From assembly GCA_030432315.1 (NCBI GenBank), contig JAUIHM010000006.1, positions 1-63,601 on the forward strand: a DNA stretch of 63,601 bases, read 5' to 3'. The notes beneath the pieces are model-generated. The model was given only the letters and a program-made list of their open reading frames with translations. It did no database searches and was not told where the DNA came from. Shown here piece by piece: positions 1 to 8,926 of this stretch; the first letter of the stretch is position 1; each line of letters opens with the position of its first letter. Made by a program: the position numbers and the translations under genes. The DNA comes from Alphaproteobacteria bacterium (GTDB lineage Bacteria > Pseudomonadota > Alphaproteobacteria > Rhodobacterales > Rhodobacteraceae).

Positions 1-124
1 CCTCCAGCATCTCGGATGCGAGGCCGACGAAGGCCCAGAGCGCGCCGGCGATGATCAGAATGACAACGAGGGTGGCGGTTTCGACCCGGCGGGTCAGTCC
101 GGTGAGGAGGCGGAGCAGGGGCAT
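1..124 (-). CDS. PAP2-family phosphatase-like protein, N-terminal fragment
   Basis: Only the first 41 codons are in the window; the gene runs off the left edge. ATG at 124 on the minus strand gives a short basic N-terminus (MPLLRLLTGLTRRVETATLV) followed by a hydrophobic segment and then LWAFVGLASEMLE. This start resembles PAP2-superfamily membrane phosphatases of Rhodobacteraceae, where a first membrane helix precedes an LADEV-like motif. No catalytic motif is visible, so the family call is tentative. It lies 80 nt downstream of the GMC oxidoreductase gene on the same strand. Confidence 0.45.
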   Translation of the reverse strand, partial: MPLLRLLTGLTRRVETATLVVILIIAGALWAFVGLASEMLE

Positions 125-204
125 GGGATGTGGTGCCGGGATCGGTGGGGGTGAGGGCGGGCCGGTGACTGTCCGTGACCGGCCAGGGATTGTCAACGTG
201 CGCC

Positions 205-1794
205 TCAGGTGTCGCCGAGCAGCAGGTCGAGGGCTTTGTGGGCGATGGCGAGGGTGGCGGCGTTGGTGTTGCCGCTGGGGATGGTCGGCATCACGGAACT
301 GTCGGCGATGCGCAGGCCGTCCACGCCGCGTACCCGAAGCCGCGCGTCGACCACGGAGCCGAGCGCGCAGGTGCCGACCGGGTGGTAGTTGGTTTTGACC
401 GTCGCGCGAATGTGCCGCATCAGGTCTTCGTCTTCGGTCGTCCCGGCAGTCGGCAGCAGTTCGCCGGTGACAATGTCATCGAGCGGTCCTGCCCGCAGCA
501 CCGCCCGGGCGGCGGCGATGGCGGCGATCATGGTTCGCATGTCCCCGGGGTCGCGCAGATAGGCCGGGTCGACGAGCGGCGGGCCGTCGGGCGCGGCGGG
601 GTCGAGACGGATGCTGCCGCGCGAGGCCGGCCGCAGCAGGCAGGGGGTGAGGGTCATGCCCCAGGTCGGGGCCACTCCGCTGACGGTGCGGTCGAGATAG
701 ACCGTCGGCACGCAGTAAAGCTGGATGTTCGGGCGCGGCGCGTCGTTTACGGTGATGAAGGCGCAGCTTTCGACTCCGGTGCTGGTGACCGGCCCGGTTC
801 GGGTGGCGAGGTAGCGCAGGCCGTGGCGGATCATCGCCGGTCCGCGGTCCTGGCCGTGATAGCCCAGACCCTTCCGCAGACTGGCGATCACCGGCACCTC
901 GCAGTGATCCTGCAGGTTCCGGCCGACGCCGGCGAGATCGGCATGGACGGCGATCCCCGCCGCGCGCAGGTCATCGGCGGGGCCGAGGCCGGAGCGCATC
1001 ATCAGCACCGGTGTTGCGAGTGCTCCGGCGGTGAGGATGACCTGGCTGTCGGCGCGGGCCTCCATAGTCCGTCCGCGCCGGGTGTAGCGCACGCCGACGA
1101 CGCAGTTTCCTTCGAGGGTGAGCGTCTGAACCCGCGCCCGGGTCACAACCCGCAGTCGTGGATTGCGCCGCTGGGGCGCGAGAAATGCCGAGGCGGCGGA
1201 ACTGCGGCGCCGCGCGCGTTCATCGATGGTGTGCTGCATTCGGCCGACGCCCGCCTGGTCGGCGCCGTTGAAGTCGTCGTTCAGCGGGATGCCGAGACCG
1301 ACGCAGGTGTCAATGAAAGCCTGGGTGACGCTGTTGGTGTGCCCGAGGTGCGAAACCCGGAGCGGACCGTCGGTTCCATGCCACGGCGCGCCGAGATCCG
1401 CGTTGCCCTCGATTGCCGTGAAATGGGTCAGCATGTCGGAGGCGCCCCAGCCGGCGCCGCCCGCAGCCTCTTCCCAGGAGGCAAAATCCTCGTGTTGGCC
1501 GCGCATGTAGACCATGGCATTGACTGCCGATCCGCCGCCGAGGATGCGGCCCTGGGGAATGATCAGCGAGCGGTTGTCCAGCTGTGGTTGCGGTACCGAA
1601 GGGTAATACTTCAGGTAACGCTCCGAATTGAGGAATTTCATGTATCCGGCGGGAAAATCCAGCAGCGGACTGCCGCGGCCCGGTCCTTCTTCGAGCAGCA
1701 GCACGCGGGCATTCGACCGCGCTGCCAGGCCGGCGGCAATCAGGCAGCCGGCGCTGCCGCCGCCGACAATTATGTGGTCCCAGGTTTCGGTCAT
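205..1794 (-). CDS. GMC-family FAD-dependent oxidoreductase (choline/alcohol dehydrogenase type)
   Basis: 529 residues, the usual length for GMC enzymes. The N-terminus carries the FAD Rossmann motif IIVGGGSAGCLIAAGLA, and the second GMC signature region is present (GGGSAVNAMVYMRG). The C-terminus has the expected active-site His (NYHPVGTCALGSVVD) and the DSSVMPTIPSGNTNAATLAI block. GMC members oxidise primary alcohols, choline or polyols with FAD; the exact substrate cannot be read. It is the last gene of an apparent SDR - zinc dehydrogenase - GMC operon, 15 nt after the dehydrogenase stop, which suggests sugar-alcohol or polyol oxidation. No signal peptide, so probably cytoplasmic. Confidence 0.9.
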   Translation of the reverse strand: MTETWDHIIVGGGSAGCLIAAGLAARSNARVLLLEEGPGRGSPLLDFPAGYMKFLNSERYLKYYPSVPQPQLDNRSLIIPQGRILGGGSAVNAMVYMRGQHEDFASWEEAAGGAGWGASDMLTHFTAIEGNADLGAPWHGTDGPLRVSHLGHTNSVTQAFIDTCVGLGIPLNDDFNGADQAGVGRMQHTIDERARRRSSAASAFLAPQRRNPRLRVVTRARVQTLTLEGNCVVGVRYTRRGRTMEARADSQVILTAGALATPVLMMRSGLGPADDLRAAGIAVHADLAGVGRNLQDHCEVPVIASLRKGLGYHGQDRGPAMIRHGLRYLATRTGPVTSTGVESCAFITVNDAPRPNIQLYCVPTVYLDRTVSGVAPTWGMTLTPCLLRPASRGSIRLDPAAPDGPPLVDPAYLRDPGDMRTMIAAIAAARAVLRAGPLDDIVTGELLPTAGTTEDEDLMRHIRATVKTNYHPVGTCALGSVVDARLRVRGVDGLRIADSSVMPTIPSGNTNAATLAIAHKALDLLLGDT

Positions 1795-1809
1795 TGGCTG
1801 CCGCGACGT

Positions 1810-2853
1810 TCAGCGAACGTCGGCGACACGGATCTGCAGTTTGACGTCGGAGGGGCGCTGCTCGACGGCGCGGTCGAAGGCGGCGATGCTTTCGGCAAAC
1901 GGCAGCGTGGCGGATATCAGCGGTTTCAGATCGACCTTGCCCGAGGCGATCAGATTGATCGCCCGGTCATAGACGTTGGCATAGCGAAAGACGGTTTCGA
2001 CCCGCAGTTCGCGTGCCTGCATTTCGACGATATCCATCGGTACCGGATCGACCGGCATCCCGACCATCACCAGGGTTCCGCCTGGGCAGGCGAGTTTTGG
2101 CGCGCCAAGAATTGCAGACGCGGCACCCGAGCATTCAAACACAACGTCGGCGCCCCAGCCGTCGGTTGCGGCGGAAACTGCGGTCTGCATGTCGGACTGT
2201 GCCAGGTTTACCGTCTGAATGCCGTCATACGCTCCGATAATGTCAAGTTTGGGCGCGGAGAAATCCGAAACGATTGCCCTGGCGCAGCCCCCTGCGAGGG
2301 CGGCCAGCGCCACCATCATGCCGATCGGGCCGGCACCGCAGACCACCGCCACGTCGCCGGGTTTTATTTTTGCCCGCAGCGCCGCCTGCATGCCGATGGC
2401 GAAGGGTTCAACCATTGCGCCTTCGGCGTAGCTGACCTGATCGGGAAGGCGGTAGGTGAAGCGGGCGGGGTGAATGACTTCCGGCGTGAGGCAGCCATGG
2501 ACCGGAGGTGTCGCCCAGAAGCGCACCGCCGGATCGACGTTGTAGATGCCGAGTTTGGAGGCGCGTGAAATCGGATCGGGGATTCCGGGCTCCATGCAGA
2601 CCCGGTCGCCGACGGCAAGGTGGGTGACGCTGCTGCCGGTTTCGATCACCTCACCGGCGGCTTCGTGACCCAGCACCATCGGTTCCCTGACCACAAACGG
2701 CCCGATCTTGCCGTGGGTATAGTAGTGGACGTCAGAGCCGCAGATGCCGACGGTGTGAATGCGGATGCGCACGTCGTCCGGACCGGGCCGGGCGGGCAGG
2801 TCGATGTCGCGAAGGCTCAGCCTGCCTTTTTCTTCCAGAACAAGTGCGCGCAT
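1810..2853 (-). CDS. Zinc-dependent xylitol/sorbitol-type dehydrogenase (MDR family)
   Basis: 347 residues. Medium-chain dehydrogenase with the catalytic zinc segment [18 protein letters not shown] and GHEAAGEV, and the nucleotide-binding [16 protein letters not shown] at about residue 170. The GSDVHYY..GRIG-type pattern is typical of xylitol dehydrogenase (D-xylulose reductase) and sorbitol dehydrogenase. The structural-zinc Cys cluster is not evident, as in some polyol dehydrogenases. Probably oxidises a polyol to a ketose with NAD. It lies between an SDR gene (20 nt upstream) and a GMC gene (15 nt downstream), all on the minus strand. Confidence 0.88.
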   Translation of the reverse strand: MRALVLEEKGRLSLRDIDLPARPGPDDVRIRIHTVGICGSDVHYYTHGKIGPFVVREPMVLGHEAAGEVIETGSSVTHLAVGDRVCMEPGIPDPISRASKLGIYNVDPAVRFWATPPVHGCLTPEVIHPARFTYRLPDQVSYAEGAMVEPFAIGMQAALRAKIKPGDVAVVCGAGPIGMMVALAALAGGCARAIVSDFSAPKLDIIGAYDGIQTVNLAQSDMQTAVSAATDGWGADVVFECSGAASAILGAPKLACPGGTLVMVGMPVDPVPMDIVEMQARELRVETVFRYANVYDRAINLIASGKVDLKPLISATLPFAESIAAFDRAVEQRPSDVKLQIRVADVR

Positions 2854-2873
2854 ATTTTGGACTCCCGAAGCGT

Positions 2874-3641
2874 TTACCAGCAGGTGTAGCCGCCATCGGC
2901 GACGACGACCGATCCGGTCATGTAGCTGGAGGCGGGAGAAGCGAGGAAGAGGGCGATTGCGGCGATTTCCCCGACCTGGCCGACCCGGCCCATCGGTGTG
3001 AGGTCAAGCCATTTGGCGGCCATGACCGGATCGTCCTTCATGCCGTAGGCGGTCATCGGAGTCTCGATGTAGCCGGGGGCGATGGCATTGATGCGCACGC
3101 CGCGCGCGGCCCATTCGGCACCCATGCTTTTGGTCATCTGATGCACTGCCGCCTTTGAGGCGTTGTAGTAGCTCTGATCCTGTGGGGTGTTGGAAATGAT
3201 CCCGGAGATCGAGCCGATTGTGACGATTGATCCGGATCCGCGTTCGAGCATGCCGCGGCCGAATTCGCGGCAGCACCAGAAGATGCCGTTGAAGTTGACG
3301 TTCATCACGTCGAGCACGACCTCGTCGGCAACGGTTTCGGCGGCGCCTCCCGACCTGGCAATTCCGGCATTTGCGATCAGAACGTCGATGGTGCCGGAAT
3401 TGGCCGCGGCATCGGCAACCGCTCCTGAATCGGTAACGTCGAGGAGACGGTATTCCGCGGAGAGCCCGTCGGCCTGCAGATCCCTTACGGCGTCGGTCAG
3501 CGGGCCTTCGGAGCGGGCGGTGAGGATGACATGCGCGCCGGCTTCGGCCAGTGCGCGGGCGCAGGCGAGGCCGATCCCCTGGGAGGCGCCGGTGATCAGG
3601 GCGCGTTTGCCGCCGAGGCTGAACCTGTCGAGTACTGTCAT
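2874..3641 (-). CDS. SDR-family oxidoreductase (polyol dehydrogenase-like)
   Basis: 255 residues from ATG at 3641, preceded by an AGGGGAT ribosome-binding sequence; a longer open frame upstream would run into the tRNA-Leu gene and is rejected. Classical short-chain dehydrogenase: cofactor motif [13 protein letters not shown] motif (LIANAGIA), catalytic Ser in IGSISG, and YYNASKAA (Tyr and Lys), ending in [11 protein letters not shown]. That C-terminus is common in galactitol and arabinitol-type SDRs, and the downstream xylitol-type dehydrogenase fits polyol or sugar catabolism. First gene of the operon. Confidence 0.88.
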   Translation of the reverse strand: MTVLDRFSLGGKRALITGASQGIGLACARALAEAGAHVILTARSEGPLTDAVRDLQADGLSAEYRLLDVTDSGAVADAAANSGTIDVLIANAGIARSGGAAETVADEVVLDVMNVNFNGIFWCCREFGRGMLERGSGSIVTIGSISGIISNTPQDQSYYNASKAAVHQMTKSMGAEWAARGVRINAIAPGYIETPMTAYGMKDDPVMAAKWLDLTPMGRVGQVGEIAAIALFLASPASSYMTGSVVVADGGYTCW

Positions 3642-3721
3642 GGCCGATCCCCTGTTGCGAACCTGTTCCGGTCCGTGCCGGCATAGAGTATCGGTGTTTG
3701 CCGGGCGGGTGCAACGGCGTC

Positions 3722-3807
3722 TGGTGCGGGCGGGGGGACTCGAACCCCCACGGCACAAGGGCCTCCGGATTTTAAGTCCGGTATGTCTACCATTCCATCA
3801 CGCCCGC
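3722..3807 (-). tRNA. tRNA-Leu (anticodon TAA)
   Basis: On the minus strand the acceptor stem GCGGGCG starts at 3807 and pairs with CGCCCGC. The anticodon loop reads CTTAAAA (anticodon TAA), a long variable arm is present (class II tRNA) and the T-loop is GTTCGAGTC. The CCA end is encoded at 3724-3722. It lies between the SDR gene and the CinA-like gene. Confidence 0.95.
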
Positions 3808-3855
3808 ACTGGCTGTCTGATTACGGCCTGCGCGGGGCATCGGCAAGGTTTCGCT

Positions 3856-4590
3856 TCAGGCGGGGGTGATGGTGGCCAGCAGCGCCTCCACGTCGCGGGT
3901 CGCCTGCTTCAGTTTTTCCGCATCCTGGCTGCGCAGGACGACGTTGGAGCCGTGCACGCCGTCGCGGCTGAACGGGTAGCTGCCGATGGAAACGTCCGGG
4001 TGGGCGGCGGCGACGGTGGCGAGCGGTCCGGCGATGTCGCCCTCGCGGACAAGGAAGCGCACGGTGGCGCTGAGCAGCGGCCGGCCGCCGGTGAGGGTCG
4101 GCAGCACGCTGGCCAGCATGGCGACGAACACCGAGGGAACCCCGGCCATGACATGGACGTTGCCGAGGGAGAACCCCGGCGCTTTTGAGATCGGATTTTC
4201 GATCAGGGTGGCGCCATCGGGAATCCGGGCCATGCGCAGCCGGGCCGGGTTCAGGTCGACTTCCGGATTGGTGTAGTTGGTGGCGAGAATGGCGCGCGCG
4301 TCCTCGCGGACGTCGATGCCGACGCCGAACGCCGCGGCGATGCAGTCGGCGGTGATGTCGTCATGGGTCGGGCCGATGCCGCCGGAGGTGAAGACGTGGT
4401 CGTAGCGGCTGCGCAGGGCGTTGACGGCAGCGATGATTTCGGCGGCGACGTCCGGCACCACCCGGGTTTCGCGCAGGTCGATGCCCAGTTCGGTCAGTGC
4501 CGCGGCGAGGTGGGGCATGTTGGTGTCGCGGGTACGCCCGGAGAGGATCTCGTCCCCGATGGTAATCATGGCGGCGGTTGGATTGGTCAT
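3856..4590 (-). CDS. CinA/MoaB-type molybdopterin-binding-domain protein
   Basis: 244 residues from ATG at 4590 (MTNPTAAMITIGDEILSGRT). The MoaB/Mog fold signature is clear: ITIGDEILSG near the N-terminus and FTSGGIGPTHDDIT at about residue 70. This is the CinA N-terminal (competence/damage-inducible, pyrophosphatase-like) domain without the C-terminal nicotinamide-nucleotide amidase domain, a common stand-alone form in alphaproteobacteria. The biochemical role of such short versions is uncertain. Divergent from sfsA, with 42 nt between the starts. Confidence 0.88.
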   Translation of the reverse strand: MTNPTAAMITIGDEILSGRTRDTNMPHLAAALTELGIDLRETRVVPDVAAEIIAAVNALRSRYDHVFTSGGIGPTHDDITADCIAAAFGVGIDVREDARAILATNYTNPEVDLNPARLRMARIPDGATLIENPISKAPGFSLGNVHVMAGVPSVFVAMLASVLPTLTGGRPLLSATVRFLVREGDIAGPLATVAAAHPDVSIGSYPFSRDGVHGSNVVLRSQDAEKLKQATRDVEALLATITPA

Positions 4591-4632
4591 CTGCTGCTTG
4601 TCCCTGGCGGCTGCTCTGTTATGGCTCGCGGC

Positions 4633-5346
4633 ATGAAATTCGATAACCCCCTGATCCGCGGCCGTCTGCTGCAACGGTATAAACGTTTTCTCGCCGACGT
4701 CATGCTCGATGATGGGCGGGAAGTGACGGCGCATTGCGCCAATCCCGGGGCAATGCTCGGGCTGAAGGCGCCGGGTGATGTGGTCTGGCTGGAGCCGTCG
4801 GACAATCCGAAACGGAAGCTGCGCTATTCCTGGCGGCTGGTCGAACTCGAGGGTGGGCATCTGGCCGGTATCGATACCTCGCTGCCGAACCGTCTGGTTG
4901 GCGAGGCGCTGGCGGAACGTCGGATCGGCGGCCTCGGGGAGTACGAAACGGTTCGGCCGGAAGTGAAGTATGGCACCGGCAGCCGGGTGGATTTTCTGCT
5001 TACCGGTGGCGGTGCGGATGTCTATGTTGAGGTGAAGAACGTTCACCTGCGCCGCGAGGGGGACTGGGCGGAATTTCCTGACTGTGTGACGCAGCGGGGG
5101 GCGAAGCATCTCAGGGAACTGGCGGAGATGGTGGCGCTGGGGCATCGGGCGGTGATGCTCTATGTGGTGCAGCGCAGTGACTGCGGGCGGTTTCGGCTCG
5201 CGTCCGATCTCGACCCGGCCTATGCGGCGGGGTTCGCGGCGGCGCGGGCGGCGGGTGTGGAGGCGATGGCCTATGGAACGACACTTGATCGTGAGGGAAT
5301 TTCGCTGGCCGGGCCGATCCCGCTTTTTGAATCTGACCAGGGGTGA
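4633..5346 (+). CDS. sfsA: SfsA family DNA/RNA nuclease-like protein
   Basis: 237 residues from ATG at 4633 (MKFDNPLIRGRLLQRYKRFL), which matches the usual family start and length; an in-frame ATG at 4621 is an alternative. Diagnostic SfsA segments are CANPGAMLG, the PEVKYGTGSRVDFLL block and YVEVKNVHL (a PD-(D/E)XK-like core), then DCVTQRGAKHL. First named in E. coli as a sugar fermentation stimulation protein; the fold suggests a nuclease. The next gene starts 3 nt after its stop. Confidence 0.93.
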   Translation: MKFDNPLIRGRLLQRYKRFLADVMLDDGREVTAHCANPGAMLGLKAPGDVVWLEPSDNPKRKLRYSWRLVELEGGHLAGIDTSLPNRLVGEALAERRIGGLGEYETVRPEVKYGTGSRVDFLLTGGGADVYVEVKNVHLRREGDWAEFPDCVTQRGAKHLRELAEMVALGHRAVMLYVVQRSDCGRFRLASDLDPAYAAGFAAARAAGVEAMAYGTTLDREGISLAGPIPLFESDQG

Positions 5347-5349
5347 GCC

Positions 5350-6777
5350 GTGAGCGGCGGTTTGGAAGGGTCGGCTTTCTGGAAATCGGCGCGGGCGGAC
5401 CGGTTTGCGCTGATCGTCGATGCGGAGGACTTCTTCCGCCATGCCAAATCGGCGATGTTGCAGGCAAAGCGGTCGGTTTACCTGATCGGCTGGGATTTCG
5501 ATGCACGTATCGAACTGCAGCCGGAGGGAGACGCGCTCGAGGGGCCGAACGAGATCGGGCCGTTCGTCAACTGGCTGAGCAGGACGCGGCCGGACGTGGA
5601 CGTGCATATCCTGAAATGGGGTCTGGGGCTGCTGCATTCGCTGGGACGGGGGGAGACGCCGGCGTTTCTGCTGTATTTCGGGCTTCGCAGCCGGATCAAC
5701 CTGCGGCTCGACAGGGCACATCCGCCAGGCGGCGCGCATCACATGAAGCTGCTGATCGTCGATGACCAGGTGGCGTTCTGTGGCGGAATCGACATGACCA
5801 TGGGGCGCTGGGATACGCGGGGACATGAGGAGAACCGCGCAGGTCGGTGCTCGCCGCGCGGTGCGCCGTTGCCGCCGTGGCATGACGTGACCAGCTGCAT
5901 ATCGGGGCCGCTGGCGCGGGTGCTGGGAGATCTGGCACGGGACCGCTGGCGTCGGGCAACCGGTGAAGCTCCGGAGCCGGACTCCGTGCAGAGCGATCCC
6001 TGGCCGGAGGGCCTGGTGCCGCAGATGAAAGACATCGACGTGGCGGTGGCGCGAACCTTGCCGGAGTATGACGGGTACGAGGAGGTTCGCGAAATCGAGG
6101 CGGCGACGCTGCATGTGCTGCGTTCGGCGAGAGACGTGCTCTATATCGAAAGCCAGTATCTGGCATCGCGCAGGATCGTCGATGTGCTTGAAGAGCGGCT
6201 GGCGGAGGAGGGCGGGCCGGAGATTGTGGTTCTGAATCCGGAAACCGCCGACGGATGGCTGGAATCAAAGGCGATGGATTCGGCGCGGGTTCGGATGATG
6301 CGGCGTCTCAAAGACGCGGATGTGCATGACCGGTTTCGCATCTATTACCCGGTCAACGGTGCCGGAACGCCGATCTACGTGCATTCGAAGGTCATGTTCG
6401 CAGATGACCGCTATATGAAAGTCGGTTCGGCCAATCTCAACAACCGGTCTATGGGATTCGACACGGAGTGCGATCTCGTGGTGGATGCGGGAGAGGACGA
6501 AGACGTTCGGGCGCAGATTGTGGCGATGCGCAACGACCTCCTGGCTGAACATCTCGACTGCACGGCGGATCGGGTCGCGGAGGCAATCGACGCTGCCGGA
6601 GGTCGGTTGGTCGGTGCCATCGAGGCGCTCAATTCAGCACAGGGTCGCAGACTTGTACCGCTCAAACCACATGACCTGTCACCTGAAGAGGAAATGCTGG
6701 CGGAATCCGATCTCGCCGATCCGCTGCGGACGGTAACTCTGGGGGAGGCTGTCGGGTCGCTCTTTCGGCGGGTTTGA
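5350..6777 (+). CDS. Phospholipase D-family protein (cardiolipin synthase-like)
   Basis: 475 residues from a GTG start 3 nt after the sfsA stop. Two HKD motifs are visible: HHMKLLIVDD (about residue 135) and VHSKVMFADDRYMKVGSANL (about residue 344), each with His, Lys and the downstream Asp that define phospholipase D/transphosphatidylase enzymes. N-terminal IGWDFDARIEL is typical of the VTT-less PLD proteins of alphaproteobacteria. Likely hydrolyses or transfers phosphatidyl groups at the membrane. No obvious transmembrane helices. Confidence 0.9.
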   Translation: MSGGLEGSAFWKSARADRFALIVDAEDFFRHAKSAMLQAKRSVYLIGWDFDARIELQPEGDALEGPNEIGPFVNWLSRTRPDVDVHILKWGLGLLHSLGRGETPAFLLYFGLRSRINLRLDRAHPPGGAHHMKLLIVDDQVAFCGGIDMTMGRWDTRGHEENRAGRCSPRGAPLPPWHDVTSCISGPLARVLGDLARDRWRRATGEAPEPDSVQSDPWPEGLVPQMKDIDVAVARTLPEYDGYEEVREIEAATLHVLRSARDVLYIESQYLASRRIVDVLEERLAEEGGPEIVVLNPETADGWLESKAMDSARVRMMRRLKDADVHDRFRIYYPVNGAGTPIYVHSKVMFADDRYMKVGSANLNNRSMGFDTECDLVVDAGEDEDVRAQIVAMRNDLLAEHLDCTADRVAEAIDAAGGRLVGAIEALNSAQGRRLVPLKPHDLSPEEEMLAESDLADPLRTVTLGEAVGSLFRRV

Positions 6778-6899
6778 CGATTCTGACGGTTTGATGCAGG
6801 TGCGGGTTAGTCCTGAATGCCCGTGGGGGTTGCAGCTGCCACAAAATCGTGGCGGAATATTTGCAATGAACGGGCCGAACGTCTACATCCGGGGAAGCC

Positions 6900-7742
6900 A
6901 TGACAGTTGGAGTATCAGACGTGGACGGTGTTTTGCCAGGACGCCTGAACAGGGACGGCATTCGAATCCATTCCCCGGAAGACTTCGAGGGAATGCGCGC
7001 GGCAGGCCGGCTTGCCGCGGAAATACTTGACCGCATCGCGGTCGAGGTGCAGCCGGGTGTTACCACGCTTGAGCTCAACGATGCCGTTCACACCATGATT
7101 GACGAGGCCGGGGCGACATCGGCGACGGTGGGCTACAAGGGCTATCAGCATGCCACCTGCATTTCGATCAATCACGTGGTCTGTCACGGCATTCCATCGG
7201 ACAAGAAGCTGCGCAGCGGCGATATTCTCAACATCGACGTGACGGTGATCGTTGACGGCTGGTTCGGCGATACCAGCCGCATGTACGTGGCGGGTCAGCC
7301 GAACCGGAAGGCGGAACTTCTGATCGACATCACGCACGACTCGCTGATGAAGGGGATCGAACAGGTCCGTCCAGGCAACACCTTTGGCGACATCGGCGCG
7401 GCCATACAGCGGTATGCAGAAGCGCACCGCTGCTCGGTGGTGCGGGATTTCTGCGGTCACGGCCTTGGACGGGTCTTTCATGCGGCACCCAACGTGCTGC
7501 ACTACGGGCGCTGGGGAGCGGGTGCGATCCTGGAACCGGGGATGTTTTTCACCATCGAGCCGATGATCAATCTCGGCCGGGCCGAAACCAAGGTGCTGGC
7601 GGACGACTGGACCGCGGTGACGCGGGACAAGTCGCTCTCGGCCCAGTTCGAACACTCGATCGGTGTGACGGAGGACGGCTGCGAAATCTTCACGCTGTCG
7701 CCGGGCAACCTGTTCCATCCGACCTGGAACCGGCAGGTCTGA
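6900..7742 (+). CDS. map: Methionine aminopeptidase, type I
   Basis: 280 residues, ATG at 6900 after GGGGAAG. Removes the N-terminal Met from nascent proteins. Metal ligands expected for the family are in place: NIDVTVIVDGWFGDTS (two Asp), GHGLGRVFH (His), FTIEPM (Glu) and FEHSIGV (Glu). The substrate-binding His lies in CHGIP. An N-terminal extension of roughly 25 residues precedes the catalytic domain. Confidence 0.95.
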   Translation: MTVGVSDVDGVLPGRLNRDGIRIHSPEDFEGMRAAGRLAAEILDRIAVEVQPGVTTLELNDAVHTMIDEAGATSATVGYKGYQHATCISINHVVCHGIPSDKKLRSGDILNIDVTVIVDGWFGDTSRMYVAGQPNRKAELLIDITHDSLMKGIEQVRPGNTFGDIGAAIQRYAEAHRCSVVRDFCGHGLGRVFHAAPNVLHYGRWGAGAILEPGMFFTIEPMINLGRAETKVLADDWTAVTRDKSLSAQFEHSIGVTEDGCEIFTLSPGNLFHPTWNRQV

Positions 7743-7745
7743 CCG

Positions 7746-8261
7746 GTGGCCGATCGGATCGATACCGCCGAGGTGCCGGTCTTGGTCAAACGCAGGCTGC
7801 AGGCAGAGGTGGTCGGGCCGCTGTTCCGGGAAATGGAGGCGGAGGTCGGGCGCGAAAGGGCCGAGGCGATCCTTGACGCCGCGGTGCGCCGGTCGGCGCG
7901 TGCCGAGGGGGAGCGGTTTCGGGCCGGCACTGAAGGCGGCACCGGCGTGATGGATGCGTTTGTCGACATCTTTGATCTGTGGACGCGCGGCGGGGCGTTG
8001 GAGATTGACGTTCTGGACAGGGGACCGGCGCATTACGATTTCAACGTGACGCGTTGCCGCTATGCGGAGATGTACCGGGAAATGGGTCTTGGGGATATCG
8101 GGCACCTTCTGTCGTGCAACCGGGACAGCACCTTTGTCGAGGGATTTGACCCGGGTTTGCGGCTGACCCGGGATAAGACCATCATGGGTGGCGCGTCCTG
8201 CTGCACGTTTCGGTACCGGTTGGAGGAAGACACAGACGGGGGTGACGGGTCTGGCCGGTAA
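7746..8261 (+). CDS. L-2-amino-thiazoline-4-carboxylate hydrolase-like protein
   Basis: 171 residues from GTG at 7746, three nt after the map stop, so probably co-transcribed. The C-terminal half has the arrangement of the ATC hydrolase family: YAEMYREMG, LLSCNRDSTFVEGFDPGL and TIMGGASCCTFRY, with the conserved Cys/Asp and Cys residues. In Pseudomonas, ATC hydrolase opens a thiazoline ring on the way to L-cysteine, but many family members have other unknown substrates. Family assigned from pattern recognition only. Confidence 0.75.
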   Translation: MADRIDTAEVPVLVKRRLQAEVVGPLFREMEAEVGRERAEAILDAAVRRSARAEGERFRAGTEGGTGVMDAFVDIFDLWTRGGALEIDVLDRGPAHYDFNVTRCRYAEMYREMGLGDIGHLLSCNRDSTFVEGFDPGLRLTRDKTIMGGASCCTFRYRLEEDTDGGDGSGR

Positions 8262-8275
8262 CCGCTTGCGCGGGT

Positions 8276-8926
8276 TCAGGTCCGTGAGTCGCCGATTTCG
8301 ATCACCGGCCCGCCGGTGGCGGCGGCATCCCCAGGATCATGGGTGACCAGCAGCGTTGGCAGGCGGTTGGCGCGGGCGTGATCGAACACGAAACCGCGGA
8401 TCTGGTCGCGCATTGTGGCATCCAGTTTCGAGAACGGTTCGTCCAGCAGCAGGGCGCCAGGTTCGGACAGCAGCACCCGCATCAGGGCGATCCGGGCGCG
8501 TTGACCGCCGGACAGAGTTGCCGGATCGCGGTCGCCGTAGCCTTCGAGGCCCGCGTCAATCAGCGCGGCATCGATTGCCGCCTGCCGGGCGGCGCGTCCG
8601 TGGACGTTCGGTCGCAGCCCGAAGGCGAGGTTGCCGGCAACCGAGAGGTGCGGGAAAAGGATGTCATCCTGAAACATCATGCCGACGTGCCGGTCCTGTG
8701 GCGGCAGGCCGGTCAGGTCGCGGCCGTTCAGCAGGATGCGACCGGTGACGGTGAAGCTTCGGTCAATCGTTCCGGTGACAAGCGCGAGAAGGGTGGATTT
8801 GCCGGAGCCGGACGGGCCCATGATGGTGCAGATTTCGCCAGGGGTAACCCGGGTGGACAGGGTCAGCAGCGTATTCCCGCCCTGACCGATGGTCACGTCG
8901 TCGAAAAACAGACCCTCGCCGGTCAC
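8276..8926 (-). CDS. ynjD: YnjD-like ABC transporter ATP-binding protein
   Basis: 216 residues from GTG at 8926, overlapping the permease stop by 4 nt (GTGA). Walker A GPSGSGKST, Q-loop MMFQDDILFPHLSV, signature LSGGQRARIALMR and Walker B ALLLDEPFSKLD are all present, and the His switch is LLVTHDP. The short length and the wording around the motifs match E. coli YnjD of the ynjBCD importer. Energises import through the fused permease next to it. Confidence 0.88.
   Translation of the reverse strand: MTGEGLFFDDVTIGQGGNTLLTLSTRVTPGEICTIMGPSGSGKSTLLALVTGTIDRSFTVTGRILLNGRDLTGLPPQDRHVGMMFQDDILFPHLSVAGNLAFGLRPNVHGRAARQAAIDAALIDAGLEGYGDRDPATLSGGQRARIALMRVLLSEPGALLLDEPFSKLDATMRDQIRGFVFDHARANRLPTLLVTHDPGDAAATGGPVIEIGDSRT

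Noticed and set aside
175..2568. 797-codon open frame on the plus strand
   Set aside because: Runs antisense through the GMC and xylitol-type dehydrogenase genes; His/Gly/Arg-rich low-complexity translation typical of a GC-rich shadow frame.
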